Positions 55,833-64,000 of a stretch of 64,000 bases of DNA are shown piece by piece. Under the pieces are notes generated by a model that worked only from the letters and a program-made list of their open reading frames with translations, did no database searches and was not told the DNA's origin. The position numbers and the translations under genes are program-made. Source of the DNA: Cacajao melanocephalus. Its lineage: Eukaryota; Chordata; Mammalia; Primates; Pitheciidae. The stretch spans positions 1 to 64,000 of the forward strand of contig CAUYLG010048122.1 in NCBI GenBank assembly GCA_963573385.1. The letters run 5' to 3'. Position 1 is the first letter of the stretch; every line of letters begins with the position of its first letter.

Positions 55833-56734
55833 GTTGCGGGGGGAAGGAAGGGTGGAACTAGCTAATTAAAAGCAACTAGCCAAGTATAATAAGAGAGAGA
55901 AAAGACAGAGCCAGTATATCAGAACGCTGTTACTTTGTATGCTGCAGAATACAAGCTTCGCAGGCCTTTGTCTGTCCATTTCTACTCTTTTTAACAACCT
56001 CCAACCACTAGTGATGAAGACTGCACACTGCATCTTTTACAGTCTACCCCTCGCCGCTTGTAGCTGCCTCCTCTGAGGAGTCCAGGTATGGCTGACCGCA
56101 GAGAAAAAGACAGGGCAGTGATTTGCATCCTTGAAATGGGGCTCCTTTCATGACCAGTCAGTGAGGAGTTTGAACACTCGGTAGGATTAAAATCTTGATT
56201 TCCACCGCCACCACCCCCAAAATTACAGTGCCTGGACATTGTAAGTTAACATGACAAGAACAAGCAATTTCCACTCACGTCACAGATCTGCATTTTAGCA
56301 ATAAATTCAAATGGTCTGGTTTAGAGACGAATGTGTTACGCTGAATAGATGTTTCCAGTATTAAAAACAATGACAAAACCATTTGGTGGATTCCTCATTC
56401 TCTGGCAAGACATTATTTTTATTGGCTTTGGGACAACTTCTATTAATAGATGCTCAGTTCTCACTGCAGATTCGTGAGTCTGTGATTCTCCTTTTAATGA
56501 TACTTTTGAGCATATTTTGAACTAAAATAGGATTTCTTTTTTTTCCCAAGTAGGAGTTCAAATTCAGTGCAAAGCACCCACGAATGTTTTATTTAGAAGG
56601 GTATTAATGGATTATCCCCTCATTCCCATTGCATTTGCTTTTAATTAAAAGATGAAGTAGGTAGTATGGCAATTGCAACTGAACACTGTCTGGTAAGACT
56701 TGTGAAAGAATGCAGTGCCAGGCATCTCTGGACC
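55833..56734. other. Intronic sequence, no gene seen
   Basis: Unique-looking; a G/C-rich 'ccaccgccaccaccccc' patch lies at 56201-56218. No exon or RNA gene is seen. Confidence 0.5.
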
Positions 56735-56860
56735 AGATGTCAAGGAGCTTGGCGCCTGGCTCTGCCCCCTAATTTTCTATGTGACCACTTGTCCACTCTA
56801 GGCCTCTTTGTCTACATATGTAAAAGGAGATTAGGGGCATAACAGTGATCTCCAGCCTTT
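56735..56860 (+). mobile_element. MIR fragment
   Basis: 'tggcgcctggctctgccccctaattttctatgtgaccacttgtccactctaggcctctttgtc' matches the MIR core. Confidence 0.75.
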
Positions 56861-59800
56861 TCTGGTATAAAAACCAGAAATATCTTACTCTTAAGATATT
56901 TCATGGACCTCCACGTGATTGTTGTATTTTAATGCTTGCAAGTTAATATTCATTTTGTGACTCACAACAAAGCATAAGTGGATGTTGGGACTCCTCCAGC
57001 AAGATGCTTTTCCATCCTGGAATTCAGTGATTGCAGAGTGACCAACCAGCTCTCTGAGATGCATCTCCGCTCTTGCTTTCTTTGAGTCTTTGAAGCCTTG
57101 TTTGTGTGGAGAATAATGGGATAGTAGTAATAGTCAGAACATTTGCCACCCATCTCCTAGGAAAAGAGTGGATTTTTTTAAAATCTAGCCTTAGGAATAT
57201 ACTGCCCAAAGTTTTCATTCTAAAGGAGGAATCCAAAACCAAAAAGGGGAAATCTTCAAGGCCACGTGATCAATTTTGACATTTTGATAAAATACTCTGA
57301 ACTGAACTTTCAATTTTGCTCAAGTTAGATTGACTAAATTCTAGATTTTTGGGGTTCTGCTGTTGTTTTCTGGAGTGGGAGGCCTAAGTGGGTTATATAC
57401 AAGACGAAGGGAGAGGAAGTTCACTTTCCAATCCTGCCTTTGACAGTGACCCAAAACTAGTTGCTATATAAACCAGGGAGAATTGTTTATCTCTGATTAT
57501 TTTGGTTTCAATTACTTATTAATATCTGAATGTGATAAGTACAATGAACTTTCTGTTGGCCAGCATTGTTGCAAAAAGGGATATTTTGCACAGTCACATT
57601 TTCTTATTAACAGGAGGTTACCATACATGGATAGGTTAACAATTTTTAAAAATTATAGTTGAAAAACAGATCTATAATATTAGTACTAAACTGAACATAG
57701 TATAATCATTTTTTATTACTTAGAAAGCACTTCCATATAATACTTAAACCTTCTAATCTCAAGTATCACTAAATTGTTATAACTGTACCACCTAGTTAAA
57801 AATACCAATTGCTATAAAGCTAAACCAACCAGCTTTCACTGCATGTAGCTCTTACTAAAAGAGATTCATTTAGGCTTGAGTATGTCAAGGTTCTACAGTT
57901 TGAGATAGAGATAGAGAGATGTATTGTCTCAGTTTATTACTATAGATGATGTTTACATTTTAACATCAGACAGTGTTTCACATGCACGTAGATACTACAG
58001 GAGCATGACTAAGGAGCAATTTGTGACCATCAGAAGACATCTAGGCAGGCAGGAAAGGAACATACTCCATTGCTGATTGACCTCAGATAACTTTTTCCTC
58101 ATCGTTTTCCTTTCAATCCCATTGGCAACTGGACACTGGAAGAATTTTAAAACAGAATCTGGGAAATGAAACATAAAATAATACCTGATTCCAAGGTCCT
58201 TTTTTCTTTTCTTCCCCAGTAACAGGAAATTACATCTAATTTTTCTTTTTAAGAGTCAAGGGTGGAATCCGTAGTTGCCTATACATCCTTAACTCAGAGA
58301 GCTTAAATTGGAATGACATCCAAAGGCCTCACTAGTGGCTTCCCACACAGGATAAAAAGATGCTTCCAATGTGCGTCATATCATTGTTTAAATGTTTTGA
58401 TTAGTCATTTCAGTTTGATGATTTTCTTTTCTTTTTAACTACGGCAAGCTCAGAAGAATATATATCCCATCAATTTCCAAGGCTAATATATGTCCCCAAA
58501 ATATTTTTGTGCCTAAAACCAGTTAAAATAATTTCAGAACTGAAGTTTCTGCTTGTTGGTCTAAGGTTTACTAACTGTAACCTTATATTTATCCATATTT
58601 CTCTGCGTTCCCAAAAAATCACAAAGATTCCTCTAATTAATGAACTCCAACGATTTCATTTGTAGATCAGGAATTCAACATTTTGACTTACTTATTTTAA
58701 GGACACTTGGAGATGAAGCCCTAGAAATTGATGTGGATTTACTTGACATTATGGTCCCTGAGATCATAACAAGAGCTCTACTTTGTAAAACAGATTATGC
58801 CAACTGAATCTTCCAAGTGGTTGCCAGGACATTTTCCTTCTTCCCAGCTTGAAATTAGTTTAGTGTTGAGTGTTCAGAAGAAAACAGCTAATTTTTAGGG
58901 GGAAAAAGATGGAACTCAAAATATGTTAAGAGTCATCAGTTGAATTATCATTTGATATATGCTGACTTTTATGACCTATAAATACTTTAGAACACATCTG
59001 TTTTGGAGAAGGCATCTGTGTTCAAAATACCTGGTCAGAATTGGCCAAACTTACATTTAAATTCTCCCTCCTTGATACAACATCTGTGTAAAGACGTGGG
59101 AAATCCTCTGTCCCAGGGGCAGACACACCTTGCAGCTGACCCCGGCTACACAGCAGACAGTAGCCTCACTTGACTCATGCCCAAGCTATCGAAGCTTTAC
59201 CCTGGAGGCACATTAACGTCCACACCTTTTGTTCTAAATTTACTGCATCAAACTTTACCAAAAGAATTCCAGATTTGAAAATAATAAAAAGCAAAGGAGC
59301 ATACGTTTTATTGTTAGCCCAGAAGTGAGTCATCACTGCAGAATTTCTTCTGTCTACTGATTAGACCGGATACGGGCTGGGCGGTACGACAGGAAAGGCT
59401 GTTGCTCTCTGTATGTGTGAGTGAATAGTCACAAAAGGTCACAATTTTAACATGTTAAAAGCCAAATCTCTCTCCTGGGCATCTGGAGGGGTTTTTTCAA
59501 AACACCCTCCCAGTAGCAAAGGGAAAAAAACTGCATTTTTTTTCCCCTTTCTAACCTGAGTTTACCCCCAGCTGACACAGCTACGTGCTGCTCTGCATGG
59601 AGACTGAGACGACACTGATCTTTGTGTTTGGCAGGGCTAATGTGATACGAGATTATCTCACATTTCTAGGAGGGTAGTAGATCTGAACCCTGTGTGGCCT
59701 GGCCACAGTGTTCAGTCTGTGGGCACAAAGAAATCCCAGCCACATGGCTGACACCACTTTTGCAACAAAGGGAATGACTTTCTTCCACAGCATGGAATGG

Positions 59801-59949
59801 GGCATAATTAGGATGCATAAACAATTTATCATCCAAACCAAGGTACTTTCGAGAGTGAAAGGTGACCCAATTAATAATGGCACCGGAACACCAATGAACC
59901 ACAACTCTTCTAAACATGATTGCCCTAGGTGTCATATTAACTAATAATA
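56861..59949. other. Low-repeat intronic stretch of 3.1 kb
   Basis: I recognise no Alu, L1, MIR or LTR here, no exon with a proper splice pair, and not the missing last exon of PTPRR. Open frames (for example 59653-59944 on both strands) have no recognisable domain. As with 12298-18085, this is a candidate place for regulatory sequence on grounds of low repeat content only. Confidence 0.55.
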
Positions 59950-60070
59950 GGAAAAATAATACACAGCGTTTATTCAGTACTCACTGGAGGGCAGTTACTG
60001 TGCCAAGCATCTTGTGACTTTTCTCATTTAAACCTTGCAAAACTTGAAACCTTACTAGATAAATACCTAA
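59950..60070 (-). mobile_element. MIR, antisense
   Basis: 'acagcgtttattcagtactcactggagggcagttactgtgccaagcatc' and 'catttaaaccttgcaa' are antisense MIR. Confidence 0.8.
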
Positions 60071-60085
60071 ATACCTTATTAGCTA

Positions 60086-60165
60086 AGCCAGTGGTTCTTA
60101 AACTTCTTAGTGAACAACGGAAAACTTTTTGCAGGCAGAATCTTCCACAGAACACCAACACGGAA
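60086..60165. mobile_element. Possible hAT-type (MER/Charlie) DNA transposon end
   Basis: 'taagccagtggttcttaaacttcttagtgaacaac' resembles the terminal 'cagtggttctcaaact' of several MER/Charlie elements. The rest could not be followed. Confidence 0.45.
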
Positions 60166-60324
60166 AACCAAGAAAAAACACAACTTTCCTGGTCAAAGCT
60201 GGGATTGGCATCTAGTCCCAATGGCCAATCCTCCTCCTCTGCCCTGTCCAGGGTCCTCAGGCCGCTTTGTAGAGCCCTGGGCTTCTGGGAATTCCGTGAA
60301 TAGCCTTCAGCCAGACATTGATAT

Positions 60325-60525
60325 GCTCTGATTCATTTAATCTTCACAACCCAATGACGTTTGTCATTAATGTCATTTTACAAGTGAGAAGAGCCAGGTT
60401 GGGAAGGAATAAGTGACTTGTCTAAAATCATTTAGCTACATGAGTTAAAAAACAAGAATTCAAACCTGAATCTGTCAGACTCCAAGCCTACTATTTTCCA
60501 CTACATCATCTGCCTCCACTGTGCC
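60325..60525 (-). mobile_element. MIR, antisense
   Basis: 'gattcatttaatcttcacaacccaatgac' to 'ttcaaacctgaatctgtcagactccaagcc' is a long antisense MIR. Confidence 0.85.
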
Positions 60526-60679
60526 TGTCTTGTAGGCTGGTCAATATTTAGAAAGATATTTTGATCTTACTGGGCAAACTAACGTCCTCTGCCAGGTTTG
60601 CTCTTGGTTCTCCGGGGTCTTTGGGGGCCTCACTCCAGAGCCTCCTAACCAGTCCTGTTTGCCCAGACAGTACCAAAGT

Positions 60680-60905
60680 GTAACAATAACAATACTAATA
60701 GTTGGCATTTGTGGTGTTGATATGCCTGCTAAACAGGTTAAATGATTGTTCTATTTATTTCTCACAACAATTCTGTAAGGTAGAAACCATTATTTTTATT
60801 GCCTCATTATTTGCAGATGAAAAAACTCAGCACTACAGAGATTATGTAGTAAGGTAAAATATCTAGTAAGTGGTAGAGACAGAATTTGTCTTGACAACAG
60901 TGTGT
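60680..60905 (-). mobile_element. MIR, antisense
   Basis: 'caataacaatactaatagttggcatttgtgg', 'tttctcacaacaattctgtaaggtag' and 'gcagatgaaaaaactcagcactacagag' follow antisense MIR. Confidence 0.85.
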
Positions 60906-61475
60906 GGTGGCACTTTCCCTCTTAACACACTCTGGTCCCCACTAGTAATGAACTTGGCACCTTGGCATTCCAAACTTTTTCAAACCCATACTACTCTCTC
61001 AGCTAGCTGGGGTTCCCTTGACATTTTCATTTGACCTTACTCTTTTTTTGGTAAACTAGCTCCTGCTCAGCAGCGGGTGTTGTCACTTAGTGTGTTATAC
61101 CTCTTGGGAAAACAAATGTGTACCGGAAAAGAAACACCGAGGCACAATAAAATTTTAAAGAGTTTATTTGAGTAAAAAGCCCGTCACGAATTGGAAAACA
61201 CCGGACCAAAAGAGGTTTAGTGTTCCAACGACAAAATGCCAAAGGCCAGTATTTACTGGGAAAGTGCAGAAACAAAATAAAGAATTTATTTGGTTGGTTT
61301 GCAATTACATTATTGCCTTTTTTCAGATACCATATTGGAAAGTCCTTAGTGACATAATAATATGTGAGTTGGATGCTTATGATTGGCTGGGGCTATGTTT
61401 TAGTTCTAACGTAAGCATTTATCAGATACGAATCCAAGTTAAGCTTCACTTGTGTTTGCAATTTAAGATGCATAT
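60906..61475. other. Intronic sequence, no gene seen
   Basis: 61020-61475 contains 'ggcacaataaaattttaaagagtttatttgagtaaaaagcc..cacgaattggaaaac', which looks like an antisense interspersed repeat or LTR piece I cannot name. The + frame at 61168-61491 comes from it and runs into the next Alu fragment. Confidence 0.4.
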
Positions 61476-61612
61476 TGGCGTGCACCTGTAGTCCCAGCTA
61501 CTTGGGAGGCTGAGGAGATCACTTGGTCCTGGGAGGTTGAGGCTGCAGTTGGCCATGATCTAGCCAGGATGACACAAGGAGACCCTGTCCCAAAAAGAAA
61601 AAAAAGAAAAAG
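61476..61612 (+). mobile_element. Alu right-half fragment
   Basis: 'gcgtgcacctgtagtcccagctacttgggaggctgagg' to 'agaccctgtcccaaaaagaaaaa' with an internal deletion. Confidence 0.88.
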
Positions 61613-61913
61613 ACACATAAGATAAAGAGCACCCCTGTTTCTCAGCTCCCAGAAACACTTTGTATTAGGAACTTTACATCAGTAATATAGATGCAGATTT
61701 CAGCAAAGCCATGAAGCCTATCTGACCTAATAGCTTCCTGGAGTCTAAGTCAGAGCTCTCTTAGAATGAATTGCTATAGAGCTCTCTTAAGAGTTCCATA
61801 ATTAACCTAGCTTTATTCATTTATTCCATAAATATATTTTGTATACAGACACTCAACTAGCTTCTTAAGTATTTTTTTTTAACTATGACCCCCTATCTAA
61901 AAAACTATATTTC
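61613..61913. other. Intronic sequence, no feature recognised
   Basis: Unique-looking, with a short repeated phrase ('cagagctctcttagaatgaattgctatagagctctcttaagag') at 61751-61793. Confidence 0.5.
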
Positions 61914-62195
61914 CCAGGCATGGTGGCTCATGCCTGTAATCCCAGCACTTTGGGAGGCTGAGGTGGTTGGATTACCTGAGCCTAAGAGTTCAAGACCAGC
62001 TTAGGCAACATGGTAAAACCCTATCTCTACAAAAAAAAAAAAAATAGAAAAACTGTAGCTCAGTATGGTGGCATGCCCCTGTCATCCCAGGTACTTGGGA
62101 GGCTGAGGTGGGAGAATCACCTCAGTCTGGGAGGTCAAGGCTGCAGGGAGCTGTGACTGTACAACTACACTGTGGCCTGGGCAACAAAGCAAGAC
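61914..62195 (+). mobile_element. Alu (J-like), sense; left arm of an inverted Alu pair
   Basis: Both arms are present, with an A-run linker at 62030-62044. The tail has been replaced by a GA-rich repeat. Confidence 0.9.
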
Positions 62196-62305
62196 AGAGA
62201 CGGAGATGGAGATGGGGACAGGGACAGGGACAGTGAGGGAGACAGGGAGGGAGATGGGGAGTGGGAGGGGGAGACAGGGAGAGGGACAGGGAGAGGGAGA
62301 TTGGA
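62194..62305. repeat. Purine-rich GGGACA/GGGAGA hexamer repeat
   Basis: Nearly pure purine for about 110 bases, built of ggagat, gggaca, gggagg and gagaca units. It grew in the place of the Alu tail. It gives spurious Gly/Glu and Ser/Pro open frames. Confidence 0.93.
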
Positions 62306-62319
62306 TGACCTGTTATAAA

Positions 62320-62503
62320 CCAAACGCTGTCCTCCGCCTCAGACTCCTGTGTAATTGGGACCACAGGCATACACCACTGTGTCCAGCTAACTTTTAATTT
62401 GTATACAGGGTCTAACTATGTTGCCCAGGCTGGTCTTAAACTCCTGGGCTCAAGTGATCCTCTCAAAGTGCTGGGGTTATAGGCGTGAACCACTGCACCC
62501 AGT
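62320..62503 (-). mobile_element. Alu, antisense, truncated; right arm of an inverted Alu pair
   Basis: It starts within the right arm at 'gcctcagactcctgtg' and has the full left arm to 'ccactgcacccagtc'. It faces the sense Alu at 61914-62195. Confidence 0.9.
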
Positions 62504-62689
62504 CAACAGAGTATTCTATATATCAATATATACAATAGGGCATTTATTTAATATTTTCAAAGATGATTATGATGAATTCCTGAATTTGAACCAGCTCCTG
62601 GTGAATGCATCCTATATACCTTTTGCTTTCTTTTAGCCTAGAGTTTGTCTGTTTTCACATGACATGAAAATAGCATGATGTGGGTAATT
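62504..62689. other. Intronic sequence, no feature recognised
   Basis: AT-rich linker. Confidence 0.45.
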
Positions 62690-62815
62690 CATTTGACAGG
62701 TATTTAACTAGGACTGGTAAGTGCTTTTTACTGTTGCAAGTATAAGAAGATTATGCCATTATGCTTGCAGATCTTTAAAGGACCTACAACCTAGTGGGAA
62801 ATAATTTTAGAATGG
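62690..62815 (+). mobile_element. L2 LINE relic
   Basis: 'catttgacaggtatttaactagg' and 'gatctttaaaggacctacaacctagtgggaaa' match L2. Confidence 0.65.
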
Positions 62816-64000
62816 GATTAGATAGTATATAACATGATATCAATTTACTCATATTAAAGACCCTATTTTGTCTCTTTTTCTATTTCTTTATAAATGCCTT
62901 AGATAAAAAAGATGTAAGGCATCCTTGTTAAATATCTTGGAGATACAACGCTGGGAGCAAGAAATGGAAGACTAACATATTGACTGATAGATAGTGATCC
63001 AGTAAACAACAGCATTGTGCTGAAACTAACAAGTTGAAATTAACAAGAATAAATAGAAAGACTTAAATTTAGTTTCAAAAATTTGGTAGCATAATTACAG
63101 AATGGGAGAAAGCTGTAATGTCTACATTCAAAAATGGTCTTGCTGACTTTTTAATTAACCTATACCATCAGTTAATATCTTAAAATACTACGGGGCACCA
63201 GGCACCATGTAAGGCACCGTGGGGCCTTACCACCTGATGCACCTGCAAACGCAAATCTGTTGGTGTCCAATGTGCAGCTGGAGGAAGAAAATAAGCCTAC
63301 TTCATAGATATCATCAGGAGGGGACACAACGCTCTAAGAATGTCGTATTTGATGAAACAGCCTGTAGAAGAGGGAAACTAGAGTGGTGAGTGACAGAGAA
63401 ACCAGGCCGTACAGAAATATTGAGTGACCACAGGATGTTTAGTCTAAAGAAGAAAAGATTGTAGGACTTTGATGGCTGTTTTCCAGCCTTTGGAGAGTTG
63501 TTGTGTGACTGCAGGGGAGCCTTAGGACTTCTTTTGAGTTATTTCAGTTGGACCAATGTGGTGAAAGTTAGAAAGGGGCAGATTCATGTTGATGTCTTAA
63601 AAGTTTTCCTGCCAAACTTGGGAAAGGCTGCCTCTAAAGGTCCCTCACCCCATGAGCATTCCAGCAGAAGCCAGCTGGTCATCTGTCACACATAGATTGC
63701 TTCCTTCTACAAAAGCTATATTGTCAGTGACTAGAATGGATGATCTCTAAGGATTCCTCTGATGCCAATTTTTTTTCATTTGTATTTTCCAAATTAAGCG
63801 GGAGGTAACAGAACTTTTCATATACCTTCCTGAAGCCTTCAGACCTGCAAGAATTTTGCCAGCCCACAATTAGTGTGTTTCTCCATCTTCCTCACTTTCA
63901 TTGGCTAAAACAACTTTGATTTGGTGAACAAAATGTCATAGTCAATATATTCCAACCATTAAATTACACCACTGACCCACTTAGGGTGAAACGGTTATTA
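62816..64000. other. Intronic sequence to the window edge; possible ancient repeat
   Basis: About 63411-63770 ('agtctaaagaagaaaagattgtagg', 'cagttggaccaatgtggtgaaagttagaaagg', 'ggaaaggctgcctctaaaggtccctca', 'tagaatggatgatctctaaggattcctctgatgcc') resembles a very old interspersed repeat that I cannot name with confidence. No exon was found, including the last exon of PTPRR. Confidence 0.4.

Overview
The window is primate nuclear DNA, almost certainly human or a close catarrhine relative. It holds many Alu elements of several ages (J-, S- and Y-like), L1 3' ends of primate type, MIR and L2 relics, MaLR LTRs, a MADE1 element and GT-AG introns.

The only protein-coding gene I can support is on the + strand: four consecutive exons of the catalytic domain of PTPRR, the receptor-type, KIM-containing tyrosine phosphatase that inactivates ERK-family MAP kinases. 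The exons lie at 23272-23409, 41811-41921, 43260-43417 and 47469-47582. They join in frame (phases 0, 0, 2, 2) and carry the [22 protein letters not shown]-loop and HC(X)5R motifs. Their lengths fit residues of about 454-627 of the 657-residue human protein. The final exon (about 30 residues, with the QTxxQY motif) is not found by position 64000, so the whole window appears to lie inside the gene, running from the intron before the first of these exons into a last intron of more than 16 kb.

Layout. 1-23271: upstream intron, with L1 fragments, MaLR-type LTRs, a solo class I retroviral LTR (5418-5962), a nested antisense L1/Tigger/Alu complex (7040-11890), a long low-repeat stretch (12298-18085) and another antisense L1. 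23410-41810: an 18.4 kb intron holding L2, L1 and Alu copies, an old L1 block (25081-29850) and a processed, antisense FAHD2-family pseudogene (30575-31809) flanked by perfect 15-bp target-site duplications. 41922-43259 and 43418-47468: two shorter introns; the second ends in a (CTTTT)5 microsatellite that forms the polypyrimidine tract of the next exon. 47583-64000: repeat-rich last intron with an Alu carrying a short insertion copied from a MIR 2.3 kb away, a TA-rich minisatellite grown from an Alu tail, a 61-bp MADE1 element and an inverted Alu pair around a GA-rich repeat.

I found no new multi-gene system. The other open reading frames are translations of Alu, L1, LTR, simple-repeat or AT-rich intronic sequence. 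The points worth a second look are small-scale: the templated insertion, the tail-born minisatellite, the microsatellite splice tract and a paired repeat of unknown family. Subfamily names are from memory of consensus sequences; no database search was run.
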